A DNA stretch of 9,249 nt from Afipia sp. GTDB taxonomy: Bacteria > Pseudomonadota > Alphaproteobacteria > Rhizobiales > Xanthobacteraceae. The position numbers and the translations under genes are program-made. Each line of letters opens with the position of its first letter. Positions within the stretch are counted from its first letter, which is position 1. Under the pieces are notes generated by a model. The model ran no database searches. It saw only the letters and a program-made list of their open reading frames with translations, and was not told the origin of the DNA. Location: contig JAPLPA010000093.1 in the NCBI GenBank assembly GCA_026400415.1, positions 6,185 to 15,433 on the forward strand, in the 5' to 3' direction. Below, in pieces: positions 1 through 6,881 of the stretch.

Positions 1-842
1 GAAAATTGCTCCCGTCGGCGCATGCGGTCGATCGCGAATTCAAGGTAATCGCAGCCCTACACAAGCAGGGCTTTCCGGTCGCGCGCGCTTATGCGCTGTG
101 CATGGACGACGCGGTGATCGGTGCAGCCTTCTATATCATGTCGATGGAAGAGGGCCGGGTATTCTGGAATCCGCAGTTGCCAAATCAGCCGCCTGCCGAG
201 CGCCGCGCGATTTTCACCGACAAGATCGATGTGCTGGCGAAACTGCACAGCTACGATCCCGACAAAATCGGATTAAGCGACTTCGGCAAACCTGGAAATT
301 ATTTCGGCCGTCAGGTCGATCGCTGGACCAAGCAATATCGCGCCGCCGAGCTTGAGGTGATTCCTGAAATGGATCGCCTGATCGAGTGGCTGCCGAAGAC
401 GCTGCCGCAGCAGGAGCGCGTGTCTGTCGTGCACGGCGATTACCGTCTCGACAACATGATTTTTCATAACGACAAGCCTAAGGTGAAAGCGGTTCTGGAT
501 TGGGAATTGTCCACGCTTGGCGATCCGATGGCGGATTTCACTTATTTGCTGATGCAATGGGTGATGCCGGGACTGGAAGGCGCGGACCTGAAAGCGCTGA
601 ACATTCCCACGATGGAGGAAGCGACGGAGATTTACTGCAAGGCGTCCGGACGCAACGCGATACCCGACATCAACTGGTATTTTTCCTACAATCTGTTTCG
701 CCTCGCGGGCATCACGCAGGGCATCGCCAAGCGCATCAAGGATGGAACGGCAGCGAGCGCGAAGGCTGCTGAGTCTGCGGCGCGTACCGTGCCGCTCGCA
801 AAAGCATCGTGGAGCTTCGCGCAGAAAGCCGGCGCAAGCTGA
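1..842 (+). CDS. Phosphotransferase-family (APH/ACAD10-11-like) kinase, 5' partial
   Basis: Small-molecule kinase of the aminoglycoside-phosphotransferase fold, probably cytoplasmic. The frame is open to the window edge; the first visible start-like codon (TTG at 6) lies inside a conserved-looking stretch, so the true start is upstream and about 279 residues remain. Counting from that TTG, the catalytic-loop motif HGDYRLDN spans residues 143-150 (Asp145 as catalytic base, Asn150 for metal), and the metal-binding DWE, equivalent to DFG, begins at Asp165 and runs into STLGDP. These features match the kinase domain of ACAD10/ACAD11 and the LvaA branch, which phosphorylate 4-hydroxyacyl-CoA, rather than antibiotic-resistance enzymes. 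The gene ends 48 bp before an SDR gene on the same strand, consistent with one operon. Family assignment is strong; the substrate is inferred. Confidence 0.88.
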   Translation, partial: KLLPSAHAVDREFKVIAALHKQGFPVARAYALCMDDAVIGAAFYIMSMEEGRVFWNPQLPNQPPAERRAIFTDKIDVLAKLHSYDPDKIGLSDFGKPGNYFGRQVDRWTKQYRAAELEVIPEMDRLIEWLPKTLPQQERVSVVHGDYRLDNMIFHNDKPKVKAVLDWELSTLGDPMADFTYLLMQWVMPGLEGADLKALNIPTMEEATEIYCKASGRNAIPDINWYFSYNLFRLAGITQGIAKRIKDGTAASAKAAESAARTVPLAKASWSFAQKAGAS

Positions 843-890
843 TCGGCGCGCGTTGCGCTTCACTATTTCAAGAACAATCGGGAGAATGTC

Positions 891-1676
891 ATGGGTCGCC
901 TCGAAGGCAAGTCCGTCATCATCACAGGCGCGGGCAGCGGCATCGGCCGCGCGGCGTCGCTGATGTTCACGAAGGAAGGCGCCAAGCTGATCGCCGTCGA
1001 TAAAACCGATGGCGTCAAGGAAACCGTCGATCAGGTTAAGAAGGCAGGCGGGACGGCGGAAGCCGTGATGGCCGACGCTGGGACTGAGAGCGATGTGAAA
1101 TCATTTATCGCCAAGGCGATTTCATCTCACGGCAAGCTCGATGCGATCTGGGCCAATGCGGGCATCAGCGGCGGGCTGATTCCGCTGTCTGAGCAAACGC
1201 CCGAGCATTGGATGGAAATTCTCCGCGTCAATCTGATCGGACCGTTTCTGGCGGTGAAGCACTCGATTCCACATCTTGTAAAACAGGGTCACGGCGCAAT
1301 TGTTTGCACGGCGTCGGTCGCCGGATTGAAGTCGGGTGCGAGCGGCCATCCTTATGCGTCGAGCAAAGCCGGTGTCATCAGTCTGGTGCAGACGACGGCC
1401 TATTCGCTATCGGGCACGGGCGTGCGTATCAATGCGGTGTGTCCCGGCCTGATCGAGACCGGAATGACCAAGCCGATTTTCGACAATGCCAAAGAGCGCG
1501 GCACCGACGGCAAGATCGGTCAGCTCAATCCGTTGAAGCGCGCTGGGCAGCCGCACGAACTTGCCGCGATGGGATTGTTTCTCGCCAGCGATGAGGCGTC
1601 CTACGTCAACGGACAGGCGTTCCCGGTGGATGGCGGTTTGACCGCGTCGATGCCTTACGCAGGAAAGCCGATCTGA
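891..1676 (+). CDS. SDR family oxidoreductase (classical, probably NAD-dependent)
   Basis: Classical short-chain dehydrogenase/reductase of 261 aa, the usual length. The cofactor motif TGAGSGIG covers residues 12-19, NAG is at 89-91, and the catalytic Ser142, Tyr155 and Lys159 (YASSK) have the expected spacing. Asp37 at the end of the second beta strand (AVDKTD) favours NAD(H) over NADP(H). The C-terminal FPVDGG motif is present. The ATG at 891 is preceded by GGGAG at 880-884 with six bases between, a strong site that fixes the start. It follows the kinase gene by 48 bp, and the next gene begins 4 bp after its stop, so it is probably translated within one operon. It likely oxidises a hydroxyl group on the substrate handled by the cluster; the substrate itself cannot be read from sequence. 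Confidence 0.93.
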   Translation: MGRLEGKSVIITGAGSGIGRAASLMFTKEGAKLIAVDKTDGVKETVDQVKKAGGTAEAVMADAGTESDVKSFIAKAISSHGKLDAIWANAGISGGLIPLSEQTPEHWMEILRVNLIGPFLAVKHSIPHLVKQGHGAIVCTASVAGLKSGASGHPYASSKAGVISLVQTTAYSLSGTGVRINAVCPGLIETGMTKPIFDNAKERGTDGKIGQLNPLKRAGQPHELAAMGLFLASDEASYVNGQAFPVDGGLTASMPYAGKPI

Positions 1677-1680
1677 TTTT

Positions 1681-2415
1681 ATGGCTGACACTGCCAAACC
1701 GTTTCTTGCGCAACACGCCGTTCCAGCCGGCGTTATATCGACGCGCTGGTGGTGGGTACGCCACGCGCCCGTGCGCGAAGACGGCGGCAACATCTACGGT
1801 CAGTCCGATATCGGGTGCGATTGCAGCGATAAGACGGTATTCAAGGGCGTTGCAAAATTTCTGCCGCGCGATGCAATCTGGTTTGCAAGCAATTTGAAGC
1901 GCACGCATCAGACAGCGGAGGCGATCGTCGCCGCAGGGATGCCGAAGCCCGATGCAATCCACCACGACAAGGCATTCGCCGAGCAAGACCTCGGCGAGTG
2001 GCAGGGACAGAACCGCGCTGCATTTTTCGCGTCGCGTCCTGCTTCGATCGCGAGTCTCTGGTTTGCGCCCGCGCATGAGCGTGCGCCGGGCGGCGAAAGC
2101 TTCGACGATCTATATATGCGCACGACCGCTGGAATTTTGCGCGTAGGAGCCGCGCATGCAGGCCGCGATATCATTTGCGTGTCACACGGCGGGCCGATCA
2201 AGGCCGCAATAGCGTTCGCGTTGGGGCTCGAAGCGCAGGCGGGGTTCGCCTTTACGATCGACAATTGTTCGGTGACCCGTCTGGATTATCTTGTGGGCTC
2301 AGAACACAGCGGTTGGCGCATTCCGATGATCAATCAGCAACCGTGGATCGCAAGCCACGCTCACGATGCCATGCATCAGCCCGCCGGACCGGAAGTTGTC
2401 AATAAATTGGCTTAA
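1681..2415 (+). CDS. Histidine phosphatase family protein
   Basis: Phosphatase of the histidine phosphatase (phosphoglycerate mutase-like) superfamily, 244 aa. The phosphorylated histidine lies in VRHAPV (Arg27, His28), a second arginine in NLKRTHQTA (Arg74), the likely acid residue Glu101 in FAEQDLGEWQG, and the second catalytic histidine in VSHGG (His169). All core residues are present, so it should be active. The RHAP form and the LGEWQG motif recall alpha-ribazole phosphatase-like (CobC-type) members, but no cobalamin genes are nearby and that specific role is not supported. The ATG lies 4 bp after the SDR stop and lacks a close ribosome binding site (a GGAAAG sits about 13 bases upstream), suggesting translational coupling. 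Its place between two dehydrogenases and behind a kinase suggests a phosphorylated metabolite as substrate. Confidence 0.88.
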   Translation: MADTAKPFLAQHAVPAGVISTRWWWVRHAPVREDGGNIYGQSDIGCDCSDKTVFKGVAKFLPRDAIWFASNLKRTHQTAEAIVAAGMPKPDAIHHDKAFAEQDLGEWQGQNRAAFFASRPASIASLWFAPAHERAPGGESFDDLYMRTTAGILRVGAAHAGRDIICVSHGGPIKAAIAFALGLEAQAGFAFTIDNCSVTRLDYLVGSEHSGWRIPMINQQPWIASHAHDAMHQPAGPEVVNKLA

Positions 2416-2441
2416 CCAAGAAACGCGTACGGGAGAAAAAT

Positions 2442-3209
2442 ATGACCTTGTTCGACATGACTGGAAAAATCGCCGTCATCACCGGCTCGACGAAGGGGAT
2501 AGGTCGCGCTATCGCGGAGCGCATGGTCGAACACGGCGCGAAGGTCGTGATCTCGTCGCGCAAACAGGATGCCTGCGATCAGGTTGCTAAAGAGATCAAC
2601 GACAAACACGGCAAGGGCAAAGCGATTGCTGTCGCGGCCAACATCTCGTCCAAGGAAAACCTCCAGAACCTGATCGATGAGACCAACAAGGCATTCGGAA
2701 AAATCGACGTGCTAGTTTGCAATGCGGCTTCCAACCCTTACTACGGACCGCTGGCTGGAATTTCCGACGACCAGTTCAACAAAATTCTGTCGAACAACAT
2801 CGTCGCCAACAACTGGATCATCAGCATGGTGGTGCCGCAGATGATCGCGCGCAAGGACGGCTCGATCATCATCGTCTCGTCCATCGGCGGCATCAAGGGC
2901 TCGACGATCCTTGGCGCTTACGCAATCTCGAAGGCGGCCGACATGCAGCTCGCGCGAAATCTGGCGTGCGAATACGGCAAGGACAATGTGCGGGTGAATT
3001 GCATCGCCCCCGGACTCATCAAGACCGATTTTGCGAAAGCGCTGTGGGACAATCCCGACAACCTCAAGGCGTCCACTGCGCGCTCGCCATTGCTGCGCAT
3101 CGGCATTCCAGACGAGATCGCAGGCGCCGCAGTGTTCATGGGATCCGCCGCCGGCAACTTCATGACAGGACAGACCGTGGTGATCGACGGCGGTGCGACA
3201 ATTAGTTAA
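2442..3209 (+). CDS. SDR family oxidoreductase (DHRS4-like, probably NADP-dependent)
   Basis: Second classical SDR of the operon, 255 aa. The cofactor motif TGSTKGIG covers residues 14-21; NAA replaces the common NAG at 94-96, followed by SNP, as in DHRS4-type carbonyl reductases; Ser147, Tyr160 and Lys164 form the catalytic set. Lys18 in the glycine motif and Arg40 after the second beta strand favour NADP(H), unlike the first SDR. The C-terminus ends in a VVIDGG motif plus a short tail. GGGAG at 2431-2435, six bases before the ATG, supports the start. The gap to the phosphatase stop is 26 bp. It probably reduces or oxidises a carbonyl or alcohol of a lipid-like or acyl substrate, inferred from family and neighbours only. 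It is the last gene of the operon and ends 6 bp from the convergent hydrolase remnant. Confidence 0.93.
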   Translation: MTLFDMTGKIAVITGSTKGIGRAIAERMVEHGAKVVISSRKQDACDQVAKEINDKHGKGKAIAVAANISSKENLQNLIDETNKAFGKIDVLVCNAASNPYYGPLAGISDDQFNKILSNNIVANNWIISMVVPQMIARKDGSIIIVSSIGGIKGSTILGAYAISKAADMQLARNLACEYGKDNVRVNCIAPGLIKTDFAKALWDNPDNLKASTARSPLLRIGIPDEIAGAAVFMGSAAGNFMTGQTVVIDGGATIS

Positions 3210-3215
3210 GTCGCG

Positions 3216-4387
3216 TCACTCCACCGCCGCATAAACAAGGCTGCGCACCAGCGTGCGGAAATATTCACGCTGGCCCGGACCTTGCGACAGAAAGATACCG
3301 AACATGTCTTCCTTCGGATCGATCCAGAAGAATGTGCCGGCCATGCCGCTCCAGAAGAACTGACCGACGGAGCCTGCGAATGGCGCCATGCCTTCATGCG
3401 TGCGCACAGCGAAGCCGAGGCCGAAGCCGTGACCCGGCGGAAGCAAATGAGATGCGTGCGTGACGTGCGGTCCGAGATGATCCGAGGCCATAAAGCGCAG
3501 AGTCTTGTGGCCGATCACGCGATTGCCGTCGAGAATGCCGCCGCTGAGAAGCATTTGGCAGAAACGCGCATAGTCCATCGCGGTTGAAACAAGTCCGCCC
3601 CCGCCGGATTCCATTTTCGGAATTTCAAGCTGATCGAAAAGTTCGACCTTGTCGCCGGTCCATGGGTCTTTCGCAAACGGCTCGGCGAGGCGCGATTTGT
3701 TTTCCGCGCCCGTGTGAAATCCGGTCTCGTTCATCTGCAGCGGACCGAGAATATGCTCGCGCAGATAATTGCCGAGTGTTTTGCCGGACACTACTTCGAT
3801 GACGCGGCCGAGAATGTCGGTCGAGCGGCTGTAATTCCATTGCGTACCCGGCTGGCACATCAGCGGCATGCCGGCGACCAGCTTGGCGTGTTCTTCGTTC
3901 GTGGTCCCGAGTCGGTGCAAAAGGCCAAACGCTGTGGTGAAATCGTTCGTCAGCGGTGGCTGGCTTTGGAGCGCGCATATATTCGCTGCACCATGCCGAG
4001 GCCAGTGATTTCGTAAGAGAGACCGGATGTGTGCCGCAGCAAATCCTGAATCGTGATCGGCCGCACCGGTAACTCGAACGCAAGTTGTCCATTGCGCTCG
4101 ACGCCGACTTTCTGATCGCGGAATTCCGGGATGAAGCGATACAGCGGATCGTTGAGCAGCAGGAAACCGTCTTCGACGAGCTGCATGATGCCAGTCGATA
4201 CCAGGGGCTTGGTCATCGAAAAAATGCGGAAGATGCTGTCCCGCGACATAGCTATTGTATTGGCGGGATTGTGTTTGCCCTGCGCCTCGAACCAGCCGAT
4301 CTGCCCGCGACGCGCTATCATCGACACAACGCCGGGAGTTGTGCCCTTGTCGATTTCGCGCTGAAACGCATCGCGCATTTTTTGCAA
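3216..4387 (-). pseudogene. Frameshifted beta-lactamase-family serine hydrolase
   Basis: Remnant of a class C beta-lactamase-like serine hydrolase (esterase/DD-peptidase fold). The N-terminal part (4387 down to 3950) carries the nucleophile motif SMTK (Ser57, Lys60) and an LLRHTSGLSYE motif, then hits a stop at 3950-3952. The C-terminal part (open from about 3989 down to 3216 in another frame) carries the second motif WNYSRSTDILGR and a GHGFGLGF segment taking the place of the third motif. Joining the frames needs one added base (or two removed) near 3950-3980 and gives about 390 aa, normal for the family. No slippery heptamer is seen at the junction, so programmed frameshifting is unlikely. 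The start is also doubtful: only TTG at 4387 or ATG at 4378 are available, although family-like sequence (PESIGLSPLRL) continues upstream in the same frame. A sequencing error at the junction is the alternative. Confidence 0.78.
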
Positions 4388-4573
4388 ACGCAGCGGCGAT
4401 AGACCGATCGATTCAGGCTTCGATGACGGAAGCGCGGGTGTTGATTTTCCTACGGCCTGGTTTGGCGCGGTATGAACGTTCCTGATTGCCCCCGATTTTC
4501 TTGATTGAGGAGCCGCAAGTTTTTAGCACGAGACAGTTAGAAGGTTGGCCCAGAAATTCAGTCGTTGAAAGCG
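4388..4573. other. Spacer upstream of the broken hydrolase
   Basis: This 186-base spacer lies between the secreted protein stop and the first usable start of the hydrolase remnant. On the minus strand the hydrolase frame stays open up to about 4522 and encodes family-like residues near 4387-4417, but it has no ATG, GTG or TTG. No convincing promoter or terminator was found. Confidence 0.5.
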
Positions 4574-5125
4574 TCAATTCGCCAACGCATTTCCGTTGCT
4601 GATCGAACAGCTGGCGGCGCCCGGCTGCATCGAAATGACCTGATGAACCGCGCCGTCGAATCCGGTGATCGTCGCATTGGCACCGATTTTCCCGATCGTA
4701 ACGGTGGATGAGCAACTGGCGAATGAGCCATCGAAGGTCGTTACAATTCGACGCGCAATGCCCAGATTTTCGCGGACCGTGACAAGCGTGTTGCCGGCGA
4801 ATTGGACATTGCCCGAATTTTCTTCGGGGCCACGATCTTTCGTTCCGCCGAAGCGGCCTGATTTACTGGACCCGCGAACGAATGGCCTCCCGGCGCCACT
4901 GACATAAATGATGATCTGGAACTGGCCGATAGGACTGCTGCTCCCGCCGTCAGAGAGCCTTTTGTAAACGCCGGACTCGCCCCAGCTCAACGTGATGGAC
5001 TTGTTGTAAAGCTGCTGAGGCGCTGAAGCCGCGCTAGCGGTGCTCGACCAAAGCGCCAGCAATCCAAACGCAGACGCCGCGCAAATTGTGCCTTTTATAA
5101 ATTTAGTCGGTCCCTTGTTCCGCAT
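4574..5125 (-). CDS. Small secreted protein of unknown function
   Basis: Hypothetical 183-aa protein with a clear Sec signal peptide: positively charged start (residues 1-11), hydrophobic core 13-27, and AxA cleavage sites near residues 32-35. The mature part of about 150 aa looks beta-rich. It has a basic glycine/serine-rich stretch around residues 80-98 (Arg80, Arg84, Lys88, Arg91, Lys96, Arg98) and two cysteines (138 and 173) that could form a disulfide in the periplasm. The overall pattern (LYNKSITLSW near the N-terminus of the mature protein, IYVSGAGR, SCS...GNA at the end) recalls a family of uncharacterised exported proteins from Bradyrhizobium relatives; this is from memory, not a search. 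AGGAG at 5134-5138, eight bases before the ATG, supports the start. It begins 31 bp after the stop of the caspase gene and is probably co-transcribed with it. Confidence 0.8.
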   Translation of the reverse strand: MRNKGPTKFIKGTICAASAFGLLALWSSTASAASAPQQLYNKSITLSWGESGVYKRLSDGGSSSPIGQFQIIIYVSGAGRPFVRGSSKSGRFGGTKDRGPEENSGNVQFAGNTLVTVRENLGIARRIVTTFDGSFASCSSTVTIGKIGANATITGFDGAVHQVISMQPGAASCSISNGNALAN

Positions 5126-5156
5126 AGCGTTTGCTCCTGATCGAATTCTGTTGTCG

Positions 5157-6713
5157 TCAGTTACAGACCAGCGCCCCGCCGTTCATGATGCCACCATTCG
5201 TGGTCGTGTCGTTGACCACGCGGCAGCCACGCGCCACTGGCCGGCACACGCCTCCTGGACAAAATACCTGGCCCGAGGGTGCGGCCTGCGCGGCTCGCGG
5301 CGGAGGTTCATCGCGATCCCGATAATTTGGACGCGCGGCAACAGGCGGGACATAGCGCGGCGGTGGCGGCTTACGCACCACGATACGCTCACAGGTGTTA
5401 TCGTCGCCGACTTCGTAGCCATCCTTGCAGGTGATCTTGACGCATTTATCGCCGTCGATCTGGTATCCCTGCTGGCAGGCCAATGGGCAGATCTGCCCTG
5501 AGCGGCCCTTGATGACTTCAAGCGCGTCAAGGCTTGCGATTTTCACGTCAAATCGCGTGCCGGCATACCTATTGAACAAATCCAGCGAACGCTGCGCGGC
5601 CGGATTCCAGTTGCTGGTTGGTTCTCCGGCAAAACAACCGACACGGCGCAGTTCCGTCAACACCCTTAATCTAATGTCTGCGTCTGGACCCGGCGTCGTC
5701 GTACGAGATGTAGGCGGCGATTGAGGTGAAGCCAATGCCGCAAGCTTCTTGCTCTGCGCGCGCGCGAGGTCGCTGTAAAAACCCTCAGGGTAATTTGCGA
5801 TGAAATAATCCCATGCGTCCTTGGTGCCGACCTGAAGTGCAAGTTCGTAGTCGCGCCTGATCCGATCGGTGGAATCAATTGGGGCGAATTGCGGGCCCGG
5901 CGCTCCCGATGCAGCCGGTGCCGGCGGTGCCGCTGCAACGGCAGGGCCGGGGACGAGCGCGACGTCGTTGCCGCCGAGCGAGCCGTAAATAAAAGGCTCC
6001 TGCTGGTTGTTGGTGACTTTCATCACATCGTCGCGGACGAAGCCGAACGACTTTCGCAAATCCATACCGGGCGCGGTGAGGCGGTTCGCGATCGCCAATG
6101 CAAACGGGCTGTTCTTGCCATCGCCGTCGGCTGCCGTTGAACCCGCCTTGGCGGCGAACGCGATCATCGTATTGGGGTTTGTCGGCTCCACCTTGGCAAG
6201 ACCGCGTGTTCCGATAGCGCGCGTCCCAACCGAGCGCTTCATGGATTTACTGAAAGGGTTGTCACGGCATGCATCGAGGATCACGAGGCGCAATTGTTTG
6301 GCGGGCTCCATCGCCACGAGCACGCGATCGAGCGCGTAAGTCTCATCGTAGACGTCGGTATCGCGCTCAAGTATCGCGTCTACCGGAATGAGAAAATTTG
6401 TTCCATCGACCTCGATGCCGTGGCCTGCGTAATAGACAACGGCGATATCCGCATCGCGCGCCTGATCGGCGAAATCGCGCAATGCGCGGCGCATCGTGTC
6501 TTTGGTCACGTCGGAACGCTGAACAACGGAATCGAAGCCCGACTTCTTTAGCGTCGCCGCCATCATGCTGGCATCGTTTGCGGGATTTGTGAGTTTCGGT
6601 ACGTTTTGATAGGCCGAATTGCCGATCACGAGCGCAACCCGCTTCTCCGCCACTGCACCAGTGGACGCCAACGCTGTGAAGAGAGCTGTTAAAAGGATGT
6701 AGCGAATGCGCAA
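5157..6713 (-). CDS. Exported caspase-family (peptidase C14) protein
   Basis: Caspase-like cysteine peptidase of 518 aa, predicted to be exported. From the chosen TTG start the signal peptide covers residues 1-22 (cut after AVA), the caspase fold about 24-250, with the catalytic dyad His98 (YYAGHG) and Cys149 (LDACRDNPF) both present. A Pro/Ala linker (about 255-278) and a helical segment (287-325) follow, then a small globular region (350-409), a cysteine-rich part (409-441), a proline-rich stretch and a Cys/Gly tail. An ATG at 6743 would give 528 aa, but it has no ribosome binding site and adds ten charged residues before the signal peptide; the TTG at 6713 has AGGGAGG eight bases upstream. 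The gene probably forms a two-gene unit with the small secreted protein downstream. Bacterial caspase homologues often cleave after basic residues; target and role here are unknown. Confidence 0.9.
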   Translation of the reverse strand: MRIRYILLTALFTALASTGAVAEKRVALVIGNSAYQNVPKLTNPANDASMMAATLKKSGFDSVVQRSDVTKDTMRRALRDFADQARDADIAVVYYAGHGIEVDGTNFLIPVDAILERDTDVYDETYALDRVLVAMEPAKQLRLVILDACRDNPFSKSMKRSVGTRAIGTRGLAKVEPTNPNTMIAFAAKAGSTAADGDGKNSPFALAIANRLTAPGMDLRKSFGFVRDDVMKVTNNQQEPFIYGSLGGNDVALVPGPAVAAAPPAPAASGAPGPQFAPIDSTDRIRRDYELALQVGTKDAWDYFIANYPEGFYSDLARAQSKKLAALASPQSPPTSRTTTPGPDADIRLRVLTELRRVGCFAGEPTSNWNPAAQRSLDLFNRYAGTRFDVKIASLDALEVIKGRSGQICPLACQQGYQIDGDKCVKITCKDGYEVGDDNTCERIVVRKPPPPRYVPPVAARPNYRDRDEPPPRAAQAAPSGQVFCPGGVCRPVARGCRVVNDTTTNGGIMNGGALVCN

Positions 6714-6721
6714 ATCACTTG

Positions 6722-6728
6722 CCTCCCT
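6722..6728 (-). promoter_or_regulatory. Ribosome binding site deciding the caspase start
   Basis: On the minus strand the sequence reads AGGGAGG, a nearly perfect Shine-Dalgarno match, eight bases before the TTG at 6713. It lies inside the longer reading frame that starts with ATG at 6743, so it argues for the shorter protein, whose N-terminus is then a standard signal peptide. Confidence 0.7.
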
Positions 6729-6743
6729 AAAGGAGCCGATCAT

Positions 6744-6881
6744 TCGAGATGTGCGGCCAGAATAACCCTTGGCAGCACTTACTCAAGGGCGGATGGACCA
6801 ATAGGACGCGTTATGTGCAATCAGGGTTCAATTTGCCTCGGAAAATAAGCACCTGACGCCGCTCTTAAATAACGCTTTTAG
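6744..6881. other. Intergenic region between caspase and HWE kinase genes
   Basis: This 138-base gap follows the kinase stop and precedes the caspase gene, both on the minus strand. It holds the putative caspase promoter listed separately. No clear hairpin followed by a T-run is seen for kinase termination, and no small open frame stands out. Confidence 0.5.
6759..6786 (-). promoter_or_regulatory. Putative sigma-70 promoter of the caspase unit
   Basis: Reading the minus strand, TTGAGT (6786-6781) is followed after 16 bases by TATTCT (6764-6759), a fair -35/-10 pair. Transcription would begin near 6752. That leaves a leader of about 39 bases to the TTG at 6713 but only about 9 to the ATG at 6743, in agreement with the later start. 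Prediction by eye only. Confidence 0.4.

Noticed and set aside
273..863. A 196-codon minus-strand frame antisense to the kinase gene
   Set aside because: Arg/His-rich composition is typical of the shadow of a GC-rich gene; the plus strand carries clear kinase motifs.
3950..3990. Programmed -1 frameshifting as an explanation for the split hydrolase
   Set aside because: No X XXY YYZ slippery heptamer occurs in the correct frame before the stop, so mutation or sequence error is more likely.
4327..4343. Near-identical CCGGGAGTTGT sequence also found at 7871-7881, considered as a repeat or operator
   Set aside because: Both copies lie in coding sequence and encode the same peptide (TTPGV) on the minus strand; this is coincidence of codons rather than a repeat element.
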